Positions 35,353 to 43,597 of a stretch of DNA of 46,798 nt are shown in pieces. The stretch lies in contig NZ_JAPHNL010000265.1 in the NCBI RefSeq assembly GCF_026274175.1, forward strand, positions 1 to 46,798. Direction: 5' to 3'. This DNA comes from Streptomyces beihaiensis (GTDB lineage: Bacteria; Actinomycetota; Actinomycetes; Streptomycetales; Streptomycetaceae). Under the pieces are notes generated by a model that saw only the letters and a program-made list of their open reading frames with translations, was not told where the DNA came from and did no database searches. The position numbers and the translations under genes are program-made. How positions within the stretch are numbered: the first letter of the stretch is position 1; each line of letters starts with the position of its first letter.

Positions 35353-36606
35353 GTGAGAAACGCCCGCCGCACCCTGATAGCCGCCCTCGCCGTCATCGGC
35401 ACCCTGGCCTCCGCCACCGCCTGCGGAGGCGGTTCCAACTCCTTGCACTCCTCCGGCGCGTCCGGGAAGACGTACACGTTCTGGGACCCGTACCCGCAGT
35501 TCGACGCGTCCTCGGCGTGGGCCAAGCTCGTCACCAAGTGCGGGACCGAGGCCGGGGTCAAGATCAAGCGCACCGGCATGGACACCTCGGACCTGGGCAA
35601 CAAGGCGCTGCTGGCCGCCCAGCAGGGCAACGCACCCGACGTGATGCTGGTGGACAACCCGGTGGTCTCCACGCTGGTGGAAGCGGGCATCCTCAACCAG
35701 ACCGCCGCACTCGGTCTGAAGACGGGGTCGATCCAGAAGAACATCATCGACGCCGGAACCACGGTCGACGGCGCCTCCTACGGAGTCCCCATCGGCGCCA
35801 ACACCCTTGCCCTCTACTACAACAAGAAGGTCCTGTCCGCCGCCCACGTCGACCCCGCCTCCATCAAGGACTGGGCCTCGCTCACGGCCGCCCTGAAGAA
35901 GGTCAAGGCGGCCGGCAAGAAGGGCATCACCTTCTCGGCGATCAACACGGAAGAGGGCAGCTTCCAGTTCCTGCCCTGGTTCTGGGGCGCGGGAGCCGAC
36001 CTCACCCGGCTCAACTCCTCCAAGGCGGTCGCCGCGCTGTCGCTGTGGAAGCAGTGGGTCGACGCGGGCTACGCCCCCAAGGACGTCCTGCAGAACACCC
36101 AGACCACCAGCTGGCAGGAGTTCGCCACCGGACAGTACGCGTTCAGCGAGAACGGCACCTGGCAGCTCGGCAACGCCGACAAGGCCGGATTCGGCTACGG
36201 CGTGATCAGCATCCCGGCGCGCAACGGCGGTTCGGCGCCGGTGCCGACCGGCGGCGAGTTCGTCACCGTCCCGGTGCAGAAGGACACCGGGCGCTACGAG
36301 GTCAGCAAGAAGATCGTCACCTGTCTGACCAGCGACGCGAACCTGCTGCCCACCGACACGACGCTCGCGTACGTCGGACCCACCGCCGTCGTGCAGGCCG
36401 AGCAGGTCAAGCGGAACCCGAAGCTCAAGCCGTGGGTGGCCGCGGTGGCCTCGGCCCGCGGCCGGACCAGCGGTGGCCTCGGCACCAAGTACCCGACCAT
36501 CTCGCAGTCGATGTGGACCGCCGTGCAGGATGCCCTGTCCGGCGGCAAGAGCCCGCGGGCCGCCCTCGACGCGGCGCAGAAGGCCGCCGCCAAGGGCGAC
36601 GGCTGA
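35353..36606 (+). CDS. ABC sugar-binding lipoprotein
   Basis: This 417-residue family 1 (CUT1-type) solute-binding protein has a signal peptide with lipobox ending at C24 (ASATAC), then YTFWDPYPQF and the classical PDVMLVDNPV, with SWQEFATGQYAFSENGTW in the second lobe. It is anchored outside the cell and delivers oligosaccharide to the two permeases that follow. GTG 35353 has GAGGT upstream. The GH127 and LacI context suggests beta-arabino-oligosaccharides as ligand; that is inference. Confidence 0.9.
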   Translation: MRNARRTLIAALAVIGTLASATACGGGSNSLHSSGASGKTYTFWDPYPQFDASSAWAKLVTKCGTEAGVKIKRTGMDTSDLGNKALLAAQQGNAPDVMLVDNPVVSTLVEAGILNQTAALGLKTGSIQKNIIDAGTTVDGASYGVPIGANTLALYYNKKVLSAAHVDPASIKDWASLTAALKKVKAAGKKGITFSAINTEEGSFQFLPWFWGAGADLTRLNSSKAVAALSLWKQWVDAGYAPKDVLQNTQTTSWQEFATGQYAFSENGTWQLGNADKAGFGYGVISIPARNGGSAPVPTGGEFVTVPVQKDTGRYEVSKKIVTCLTSDANLLPTDTTLAYVGPTAVVQAEQVKRNPKLKPWVAAVASARGRTSGGLGTKYPTISQSMWTAVQDALSGGKSPRAALDAAQKAAAKGDG

Positions 36607-36704
36607 CCACCGGCCGACACGTGCGGGGCACACCGCAGGACACCCGGCCCCCTCGCCCGAGCCGCGCCCGCCCCGGGCATCTCCATCCGCACTCAGGAGC
36701 TCGC

Positions 36705-37688
36705 ATGACCCTCGCCCGCGTCGACCGCCGCCAACGGCGGTCCCCGGCACGTCCCGGGGCGGCCGGCCTCGACGACCGGAAGGGCCTCCCGGCGCTCCGG
36801 CGTCGCCAGGGCCGCAGAAGCCGGCTGACCGCACTGGCCTTCGTCGCGCCACTGCTCGCCTACCTCACCGCGTTCTACGTCTATCCGCTCTACCGCAACC
36901 TGGACCTGAGCCTGCGCGACTACACCGTCAGGTCCTTCGTGGCGGGGGACGCCCCGTTCTCCGGCCTTGACAACTTCCGTACGGTGCTCGACGACCCGAC
37001 CTTCGGTCCGGCGATGCGCCACACCATGGTCTTCACCCTGGTGTCGATCGTGTTCCAGTACGCGGCCGGACTCGCCCTGGCGGTCTTCTTCAACCGGCAC
37101 TTCCGTCTCGCGCCGACCCTGCGGGCGCTGTTCCTGATCCCGTGGCTGCTGCCGCTGATCGTGTCGGCGTCGACCTGGTCGTGGATGCTCAACAGCGAGT
37201 CGGGCGTCGTCAACTACGCCCTCCACCTGGCCGGGGTCGCACCGGTCGACTGGCTCACCTCGCCCCACTGGGCACTGACCTCGGTGATCATCGCGAACAT
37301 CTGGATCGGCATCCCCTTCAACCTGGTCATCCTCTACAGCGGCCTGCAGAACATCCCGGGCGAGCTCTACGAGGCGGCGTCGCTGGACGGGGCGAGCGCC
37401 TGGCAGCAGTTCCGGCACATCACCTTCCCGCTGCTGCGCCCCGTCTCCGCGATCACACTGCTGCTCGGGCTCGTCTACACGCTCAAGGTGTTCGACCTGA
37501 TCTGGATCATGACCAAGGGCGGCCCCGGCGGTGCCTCCTCCACCTTGGCGACCTGGTCCTACCAGCTCGGCTTCGGCACGCTGCTGCCCAAGTTCGGGCC
37601 CGGGGCGGCCGTCGGCAACATCCTCATCCTCATAGCCCTGGCCTTCGGGCTGCTGTACATCCGTGTCCAGAGGAGGCAGGAAGCGTGA
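36705..37688 (+). CDS. ABC sugar transporter permease 1
   Basis: This 327-residue MalF-type permease has a basic cytoplasmic N-terminus of about 40 residues and six membrane helices. It has the EAA loop YEAASLDGASAWQQFRHITF, which contacts the ATPase. ATG 36705 has AGGAG five bases upstream. Its stop overlaps the next start as GTGA, so the pair is translationally coupled. The long extra N-terminus is usual for actinobacterial MalF relatives. Confidence 0.92.
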   Translation: MTLARVDRRQRRSPARPGAAGLDDRKGLPALRRRQGRRSRLTALAFVAPLLAYLTAFYVYPLYRNLDLSLRDYTVRSFVAGDAPFSGLDNFRTVLDDPTFGPAMRHTMVFTLVSIVFQYAAGLALAVFFNRHFRLAPTLRALFLIPWLLPLIVSASTWSWMLNSESGVVNYALHLAGVAPVDWLTSPHWALTSVIIANIWIGIPFNLVILYSGLQNIPGELYEAASLDGASAWQQFRHITFPLLRPVSAITLLLGLVYTLKVFDLIWIMTKGGPGGASSTLATWSYQLGFGTLLPKFGPGAAVGNILILIALAFGLLYIRVQRRQEA

Positions 37689-38518
37689 CCTCCCCCCGCG
37701 CCGGAGCCTGGCGCTCACGCCGCAACACCGCCCTCGGTGTCCTGCTCACCACGCTGATGCTGTTCCCGGTGTACTGGATGCTGAACGTGTCCCTCACCCC
37801 GCAGCAGGACATGCGCAAGACCCCACCCGATCTGCTCCCGCTGCATCCCACCTTCGAGGGCTACCGGGCGGTCCTCGACGACCAGATGCCCTACCTGGGC
37901 ACCAGCCTGCTCATCGGCCTCGGCACGGTCGCCCTCACCCTCGTCCTCGCCGCACCGGCCGGCTTCGCCCTGGCCAAGCTCCGGCCCCGCGGCGGCGGAC
38001 CGCTCGGCCTCCTCCTCCTGGTCGCCCAGATGATCCCCGGCATCGTCATGGCGATGGGCTTCTACGGCATCTTCCTCGACCTCGGCCTGCTCAACTCCTG
38101 GTGGGGGCTGATCATCGCGGACTCCACCATCGCCGTGCCCTTCGGCGTGATGATCTTCACGGCGTTCATGTCGGGCATCCCCGGCGAGCTGATCTCCGCG
38201 GCCCGCATCGACGGCGCCGGAACCTTCCGCACCTTCTGGTCCGTCGTCCTGCCGGTGAGCCGCAACGCCGTCGTCACCGTCTCGCTGTTCAGCTTCCTGT
38301 GGTCCTGGTCCGACTTCGTCTTCGCCAACACCCTCGACGGCGGCGGCGACCTGCGGCCGATCACCCTCGGCATCTACAAGTACATCGGCAACAACAACCA
38401 GGAATGGAACGCGATCATGGCCACGGCCGTCGTCGCGTCGATCCCCGCAGCCGTCCTGCTGGTCCTCGCCCAGCGCTACGTGGCCGCGGGCGTCACCGCG
38501 GGCGCGGTCAAGGACTGA
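37685..38518 (+). CDS. ABC sugar transporter permease 2
   Basis: This 277-residue MalG-type permease has six helices and the EAA loop reading LISAARIDGAGTFRTFWSVV, plus a conserved LWSWSDFVFANTL. It forms the membrane channel with permease 1. No ATPase gene follows; Streptomyces CUT1 importers commonly share the ATPase MsiK encoded elsewhere, which is likely here too. A 177-base gap then separates it from the secreted hydrolase. Confidence 0.92.
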   Translation: MTSPRAGAWRSRRNTALGVLLTTLMLFPVYWMLNVSLTPQQDMRKTPPDLLPLHPTFEGYRAVLDDQMPYLGTSLLIGLGTVALTLVLAAPAGFALAKLRPRGGGPLGLLLLVAQMIPGIVMAMGFYGIFLDLGLLNSWWGLIIADSTIAVPFGVMIFTAFMSGIPGELISAARIDGAGTFRTFWSVVLPVSRNAVVTVSLFSFLWSWSDFVFANTLDGGGDLRPITLGIYKYIGNNNQEWNAIMATAVVASIPAAVLLVLAQRYVAAGVTAGAVKD

Positions 38519-38695
38519 AGCACGGTGCCCGCGGCCGCCCGGGCGCCCAACGGCCGAAGCCGGGGCCCACCTGCCCCCTGCGCCCGCACCTCCCCTCCTC
38601 GCGTCCCAGTCGCGTCGTCGAGAACTCGTCGCACAGCACCACCGCCCGAAGCGCGTCCGCCACCCTCTTTGCCCTGACCTTCAGGAGAGCCGCTG

Positions 38696-40474
38696 ATGTT
38701 CCACCTGAGTCACCGTCAGAATCCCGTCAGTCGAGGCGCAAAGCACGGCCGCCGCGCGGCCGCCGCCCTGACCACGGCCCTGGCCACCGCCGCCGTGGTC
38801 CTCGCGGGCGCGCCCGCCCAGGCCGTGCCCACCTCGTCCACGACACTCGTCGTCGACGCCGACCAGACCCTGCGCCCCGTCACACACGTCGCCACCGGCA
38901 GCCTCTACGGTCTCGCCGACGACGCCACGCCCGCAGACGGCCTGGTCGGCGCACTGAGGCCCAACACCTTCGTTCAGATGGCCCCGGGCGGCTCCCAGCT
39001 CCCCAACGGCGAGCCGAAACCGGCGGGTGACGCTCTGGTCGTCGCCCCGAAAGCCGCCCGCGCGGGTGCCGAGGTAGTCGTACGCATGCCGGACTGGTAT
39101 CCGAACTTCCCGTACAAATGGGTCAGTTGGAGCGACTGGCTGTCGGCCGTGGATCAGCAGGTCACGTCCGTGCGGTCCTCCGGCGCCACCGACATCGCCG
39201 CCTACGAGCTGTGGAACGAGCCCGACTGGACCTGGGACACCACGGACGCGGGCCCCTTCGACGCCGGTTGGGCCCGGACCTACAAGGAGGTCCGCTCCAA
39301 GGACGCCTCCACGCCGATCCAGGGGCCGAGCTACTCGACGTGGAACCTGAACCGGATGACCACCTTCCTCACCGACGCCGAGGCCGACGGCACCGTCCCC
39401 GACGTCATCTCCTGGCACGAACTCCAGGGCGCGCAGAACATCGCCGCGGACGTCGCCGCCTACCGGTCACTGGAGTCGAGGCTCGGCATCAGCCCGCGCC
39501 CGATCTCCATCGAGGAGTACGGCAAGCCCGCCGAGATGGGCGACTCCGGTGCCCTCATCGGCTACGCGGCCAAGTTCGAGCGGGCAGGCGTCCACGACGC
39601 CGAACTCGCCTTCTGGAACCACTACGGCACCCTCGGCGACACCCTCACCGACACCGGCGGCTCGCCCAACGGCTCCTACTGGACGTACAAGTGGTACGGC
39701 GAGATGTCCGGAAACATGCTGGTCACCACGCCTCCCGCGCAGACCGGCATGGACGGACTGGCCTCCCTCGACGGCTCGGGCGACCGGATCAGCGTCCTCG
39801 CGGGCGGCTGCACCGGCTCCTGCGCGGTGACCGTCAAGGGTCTCTCCTCGCTGCCCGCCTTCGGCGGCAGGGTCCACGTCAAGCTGGAGTACAGCCCCGA
39901 CGCCGGCCGTACGACGGCCTCCTCCGGCCCGATCACCATCTCGGAGGCCGACTACACGGTCTCGGGCGGTGCCGTCACGGTGCCGGTGACGATGAACGCC
40001 TCCGACGGCTACCACCTCGTGATCGCCCCCAGCGGCACCTCCACCTCGCTGGCCGGGCGCTACCGCATCACCAACGCGAACAGCGGCCTGGCGCTCGACA
40101 CCAGCGGCGCGGGCACCGCCGTGGGCACGTCGGTCGTGCAGTCCGCGCCCACCGGGGGCACCGACCAGAACTGGACCCTGGTGCCCGCCGGCTCGGGCCT
40201 GTACAAGATCGTCAACCAGAAGAGCGGCCTGCTCCTGGGCATCCGGAACATGAGCACGGACAACGGCGGCACCGCTCTGATCTGGAGTGACAACAACACC
40301 GCCGACCACCTCTGGCAGATCATCCCGGCCGCCGACGGGCATGACAAGATCGCCGACTACAACAGCGGTCTCCTGCTGGGCGTGAACGACATGAGCACCT
40401 CCTCCGGCGCGCAGGTCCTGCAATGGTCCGACAACGGCACCGCCGACCACCTGTGGACACTCACCGCGAGGTGA
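38696..40474 (+). CDS. Secreted GH39-like glycoside hydrolase with RICIN domain
   Basis: This 592-residue extracellular enzyme has a signal peptide 1-43 with cut site AQA/V. A (beta/alpha)8 clan GH-A-like domain at 50-370 has acid/base E175 in ELWNEPDW and nucleophile candidate E273 or E274 in PISIEEYG. A beta-sandwich follows (about 370-450). The C-terminal RICIN trefoil (455-592) has three repeats ending DQNWTL, DHLWQI and DHLWTL, which bind sugars. The GH39 assignment is tentative. Its position behind the GH127/ABC genes suggests that it attacks arabinose-containing plant polymers outside the cell. The start ATG follows AGGAGA. Confidence 0.78.
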   Translation: MFHLSHRQNPVSRGAKHGRRAAAALTTALATAAVVLAGAPAQAVPTSSTTLVVDADQTLRPVTHVATGSLYGLADDATPADGLVGALRPNTFVQMAPGGSQLPNGEPKPAGDALVVAPKAARAGAEVVVRMPDWYPNFPYKWVSWSDWLSAVDQQVTSVRSSGATDIAAYELWNEPDWTWDTTDAGPFDAGWARTYKEVRSKDASTPIQGPSYSTWNLNRMTTFLTDAEADGTVPDVISWHELQGAQNIAADVAAYRSLESRLGISPRPISIEEYGKPAEMGDSGALIGYAAKFERAGVHDAELAFWNHYGTLGDTLTDTGGSPNGSYWTYKWYGEMSGNMLVTTPPAQTGMDGLASLDGSGDRISVLAGGCTGSCAVTVKGLSSLPAFGGRVHVKLEYSPDAGRTTASSGPITISEADYTVSGGAVTVPVTMNASDGYHLVIAPSGTSTSLAGRYRITNANSGLALDTSGAGTAVGTSVVQSAPTGGTDQNWTLVPAGSGLYKIVNQKSGLLLGIRNMSTDNGGTALIWSDNNTADHLWQIIPAADGHDKIADYNSGLLLGVNDMSTSSGAQVLQWSDNGTADHLWTLTAR

Positions 40475-40500
40475 GCCCGGTAGCCGTATAACCTGGGGCG

Positions 40501-41313
40501 ATGCTTACGCGAGCGGCAGCGACCCGCTACGTCGCCCCCCTGCGCGAGGGAGGATCCCTGCCCGCCGTCGTCGAAGCCGACGACGGCGGCGCGTACGTCA
40601 TGAAGTTCACCGGAGCCGCGCAGGGACGCAAGACGCTCGTCGCCGAGGTGATCTGCGGGCAGCTCGCCCGCCACCTCGGGCTGCGCGTCCCCGAGCTCGT
40701 CACGCTCGACCTCGACCCGGTCCTGGGGCTCGGCGAGCCCGACCCGCAGGTGCAGGGACTGCTCAAGTCGAGCGGCGGAACCAACCTGGGCATGCGGTTC
40801 CTGTCGCGCGCGCTCGGCTTCGACCCGCTCGCCTACGCGGTCGACCCGGCGCAGGCCGGGCGGGTCGTCTGGTTCGACGCGCTGATCAACAACGTCGACC
40901 GGTCCTGGCGCAACCCCAACATGCTGGTCCAGCAAGGCGAGGTGTGGCTCATCGACCACGGCGCGAGCATGATCTGGCACCACAACTGGCCGACCGCGGC
41001 CGCCTGGGCGGACCGGTCGTACGACGCCACCGACCACGCCCTGGCCCCCTTCGGGCCCGATGTCGCCGCGGCCGCCGCCGAGCTGGCGCCGCGCGTGACC
41101 GAGGAGGCGATCGCCGCGGCCGCCGCCGACGTGCCGGACGTCTGGCTGACCGACGAGCCCGGTTTCGACACGCCCGACGCGGTGCGCCGCGCGTACGTCG
41201 ACTCGCTCTTCCGGCGCGCCGCCACCGTCCACGAACGCATCGCCCTGCCCGGCGCCGGCCCGGCACGGACCCGGCCGACGCCGGGCTGGATCACCCGGGA
41301 GGCGGGCCGGTGA
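40501..41313 (+). CDS. HipA-like kinase
   Basis: This 270-residue protein has a HipA/PI-kinase-like fold: lysine K35 (AYVMKFTGA), catalytic loop D133-R134 with N138 (NNVDRSWRNPN), and metal-binding D152 (LIDHGASM). True HipA toxins phosphorylate glutamyl-tRNA synthetase; this family is shorter, lacks the N-terminal HipA domain, and is not known to be toxic. TAACCT (40489-40494) six bases before ATG 40501 suggests a leaderless mRNA. Its stop overlaps the DUF3037 start in GTGA, so the two proteins are made together. Confidence 0.82.
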   Translation: MLTRAAATRYVAPLREGGSLPAVVEADDGGAYVMKFTGAAQGRKTLVAEVICGQLARHLGLRVPELVTLDLDPVLGLGEPDPQVQGLLKSSGGTNLGMRFLSRALGFDPLAYAVDPAQAGRVVWFDALINNVDRSWRNPNMLVQQGEVWLIDHGASMIWHHNWPTAAAWADRSYDATDHALAPFGPDVAAAAAELAPRVTEEAIAAAAADVPDVWLTDEPGFDTPDAVRRAYVDSLFRRAATVHERIALPGAGPARTRPTPGWITREAGR

Positions 41314-41720
41314 GCGCGCGCGACAGCCGTGCCGGGCGCGAGACCCGCGACGTCTACGAGTACGCCCTGCTGCGCGTGGTGCCGCGTGTCGAGCGCGGCG
41401 AACGGATCAACGCCGGTGTCGTCGTGTACTGCCGTGCGCGGTCGTACGTCACCGCCCTCACCCACCTGGACGAGAGCAGGCTGCTCGCCCTTGATCCGCA
41501 GGCCGACGTGGCCGGCGTCCGTGCCGTGCTCGCCGCGATCTCCCGGCACTGCGCGGGCGGCCCGGCGGCGGGGCAGGCGTCCGACGACGACGCCGGGCGC
41601 CGCTACCGCTGGCTCGTCGCGCCCCGCTCGACGGTGGTGCAGCCGGGCCCCGTGCACACCGGACTGACGGCGGACCCGGCGGCCGAGGCGGAGCGGTTGC
41701 TCGACCTTCTGGTGCGCTGA
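41310..41720 (+). CDS. DUF3037 protein, partner of the HipA-like kinase
   Basis: This 136-residue protein of the DUF3037 family has YEYALLRVVPRVERGERINA, GVVVYCRARSY and a C-terminal PGPVHTGLTADP segment. It has no known activity. The GTG 41310 start overlaps the kinase stop by 4 bases. The pairing of a HipA-like kinase with DUF3037 is recurrent in bacteria as I recall it, which suggests a two-protein module, possibly kinase and regulator or substrate. That role is inference. Confidence 0.82.
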   Translation: MSARDSRAGRETRDVYEYALLRVVPRVERGERINAGVVVYCRARSYVTALTHLDESRLLALDPQADVAGVRAVLAAISRHCAGGPAAGQASDDDAGRRYRWLVAPRSTVVQPGPVHTGLTADPAAEAERLLDLLVR

Positions 41721-41780
41721 AGCCGCCTGCGCGCGGCGGCCGGGAGTCGCCCGAGTGATCAGAGGCACCCGGTGGGTACG

Positions 41781-41809
41781 TTGACACCGGGTGCCAGGGC
41801 TTCTAGCGT
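41781..41809 (+). promoter_or_regulatory. Consensus promoter of the SDR operon
   Basis: TTGACA (41781-41786), exactly 17 bases, TAGCGT (41804-41809). This is the best match to a vegetative promoter in the window. The start is near 41816, leaving a leader of about 73 bases that contains the palindrome at 41826. Confidence 0.87.
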
Positions 41810-41825
41810 CACCCGCACAAGGTAC

Positions 41826-41839
41826 TAAGCGGTCGCTCA
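41826..41839. promoter_or_regulatory. TetR-type palindrome downstream of the SDR promoter
   Basis: TAAGCGGTCGCTCA fits TNAGCG-NN-CGCTNA, a form used by TetR-family repressors in actinobacteria. It lies about 10 bases after the predicted transcript start, a blocking position. No TetR gene is in the window. Confidence 0.5.
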
Positions 41840-41888
41840 CCCGTGCGGGGTGGTGCGTCCGACCTCTAGGGCGAGGAGACCGAAGAGC

Positions 41889-42650
41889 ATGTCCACCACT
41901 GAGCAGCGGGTAGCGATCGTGACCGGAGCGGCGCGCGGCATCGGCGCCGCGACCGCCGTCCGACTGGCCGAGGAAGGCCGCGCCGTCGCCGTGCTCGACC
42001 TCGACGAGGCCGCCTGCAAGGAGACCGTCGAGAAGATCACCGCCGCCGGTGGCAAGGCCCTCGCCGTCGGCTGCGACGTCTCCGACGAGGCGCAGGTCGA
42101 GGCCGCCGTCGCCCGCGTGGTCGAGGAGCTCGGCGCCCCGACGATCCTGGTCAACAACGCGGGCGTGCTCCGCGACAACCTGCTGTTCAAGATGAGCGCG
42201 TCCGACTGGGACACGGTCATGAACGTGCACCTGCGCGGCGCGTTCCTGATGTCCAAGGCCGTCCAGAAGCACATGGTGGACGCCAAGTTCGGCCGCATCG
42301 TCAACCTGTCCTCGTCCTCCGCGCTCGGCAACCGCGGCCAGGTCAACTACGCCGCCGCCAAGGCCGGTCTGCAGGGCTTCACCAAGACCCTCGCCAAGGA
42401 ACTCGGCAAGTTCGGTGTCACGGCCAACGCGGTGGCCCCCGGCTTCATCGTCACCGAGATGACCAAGGCCACCGCCGACCGCGTCGGCATGGGCTTCGAG
42501 GAGTTCCAGGCCGCGGCCGCCACGCAGATCCCGGTCCAGCGCGTGGGCCGCCCCGAGGACATCGCCAACGCCATCGCGTTCTTCACGGGCGAGGCGGCCG
42601 GGTTCGTCTCCGGCCAGGTCATGTACGTGGCCGGCGGCCCGCTCAACTGA
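41889..42650 (+). CDS. fabG: 3-oxoacyl-ACP-reductase-like SDR (FabG family)
   Basis: This 253-residue NAD(P)-dependent short-chain dehydrogenase has the nucleotide motif TGAARGIG (12-19), NNAG near 90, and catalytic S141, Y154 and K158. Similarity is to FabG, which reduces 3-oxoacyl-ACP, but the second SDR gene and lack of other fatty-acid genes leave the substrate open. ATG 41889 has GAGGAGA upstream. It is the first gene of a two-SDR operon with a strong promoter. Confidence 0.85.
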   Translation: MSTTEQRVAIVTGAARGIGAATAVRLAEEGRAVAVLDLDEAACKETVEKITAAGGKALAVGCDVSDEAQVEAAVARVVEELGAPTILVNNAGVLRDNLLFKMSASDWDTVMNVHLRGAFLMSKAVQKHMVDAKFGRIVNLSSSSALGNRGQVNYAAAKAGLQGFTKTLAKELGKFGVTANAVAPGFIVTEMTKATADRVGMGFEEFQAAAATQIPVQRVGRPEDIANAIAFFTGEAAGFVSGQVMYVAGGPLN

Positions 42651-42698
42651 GACCCGCAAGCCCTCGGAAAACCCCCGGAAGAGCGTGGAGACCCCCAC

Positions 42699-43454
42699 AT
42701 GACCGCAGAACTCTCGGGCAAGGTCGCCCTGGTCACCGGCGCCAGCCGCGGCATCGGCTACGGCATCGCCGAGGCCCTCGTCGCGCGCGGCGACCGCGTC
42801 TGCATCACCGGACGCGGCGAGGACGCCCTCAAGGAGGCCGTGGAGAGCCTCGGCTCCGACCGCGTGATCCACGTGGCCGGAAAGGCTCACGACGAGGCCC
42901 ACCAGGCCGCCGCCGTCGAGCGCACCATGGAGGCGTTCGGCCGTGTCGACTACCTGGTCAACAACGCCGGTACGAACCCGGTGTTCGGGCCGATCGCCGA
43001 ACTCGACCTGAACGTCGCCCGCAAGGTCTTCGAGACCAACGTCGTCTCCGCCCTCGGCTTCGCCCAGCAGACCTGGAGGGCGTGGCAGAAGGAGAACGGC
43101 GGCGCGATCGTCAACATCGCCTCCGTCGCGGGCATCACCGCCTCACCGTTCGTCGGCGCGTACGGCATGAGCAAGGCCGCCATGGTCAACCTCACGCTCC
43201 AGCTCGCCCACGAGTTCGCGCCCAAGGTGCGCGTCAACGCCATCGCGCCGGCCGTCGTGAAGACCAAGTTCGCCAAGGCCCTCTACGAGGGCCGCGAGGC
43301 CGAGACCGCGGCCGCCTACCCGCTCGGCAGGCTCGGTGTGCCCGAGGACATCGGCGGCGCCGCCGCGTTCCTCACCTCGTCCCAGGCCGACTGGATCACC
43401 GGGCAGACCCTCGTCGTCGACGGCGGGATCTTCCTCAACGCGGGCGTCGGCTGA
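42699..43454 (+). CDS. SDR-family oxidoreductase
   Basis: This 251-residue short-chain dehydrogenase has TGASRGIG (14-21), NNAG, and catalytic S142, Y155 and K159 (GAYGMSKAAM). It ends in a normal SDR C-terminus (GQTLVVDGGIFLNAGVG). It lies 48 bases after the FabG-like gene with a GTGGAGA site, so both are on one mRNA. The substrate is not predictable from motifs. A UUCG hairpin ends the operon. Confidence 0.87.
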   Translation: MTAELSGKVALVTGASRGIGYGIAEALVARGDRVCITGRGEDALKEAVESLGSDRVIHVAGKAHDEAHQAAAVERTMEAFGRVDYLVNNAGTNPVFGPIAELDLNVARKVFETNVVSALGFAQQTWRAWQKENGGAIVNIASVAGITASPFVGAYGMSKAAMVNLTLQLAHEFAPKVRVNAIAPAVVKTKFAKALYEGREAETAAAYPLGRLGVPEDIGGAAAFLTSSQADWITGQTLVVDGGIFLNAGVG

Positions 43455-43463
43455 GGCGCGCAA

Positions 43464-43484
43464 GAGGGCTTCGGCCCTCATTTG
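43464..43484 (+). terminator. UUCG-loop terminator of the SDR operon
   Basis: GAGGGC-TTCG-GCCCTC is a 6-bp stem with a stable UUCG tetraloop followed by ATTTG, starting 10 bases after the second SDR stop. Confidence 0.8.
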
Positions 43485-43507
43485 CTGACAAACCCACGCG
43501 CGCGTGA

Positions 43508-43547
43508 AGTGCCCCGCCCGAACAGGCAGTTGCCCGGGCGGGGCACT
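43508..43547. terminator. 13-bp hairpin upstream of the lipoprotein gene
   Basis: AGTGCCCCGCCCG (43508-43520) is perfectly complementary to CGGGCGGGGCACT (43535-43547) with a 14-base loop. It may back up the SDR terminator. It also overlaps the -35 box of the next gene. Confidence 0.6.
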
Positions 43548-43557
43548 GCGATATTGT
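43530..43557 (+). promoter_or_regulatory. Likely promoter of the substrate-binding lipoprotein
   Basis: TTGCCC (43530-43535), 16 bases, TATTGT (43552-43557). It overlaps the right half of the hairpin at 43508-43547. Confidence 0.45.
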
Positions 43558-43597
43558 CTGCCGACTCCCAAGGCATGGCTGATCGAGGTGCGTGCGC

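Noticed and set aside
34569-36704. Long upstream extension of the permease 1 frame
   Set aside because: It overlaps the GH127 and binding-protein genes and reads as Arg/Pro-rich shadow sequence; the ATG at 36705 has a ribosome site.
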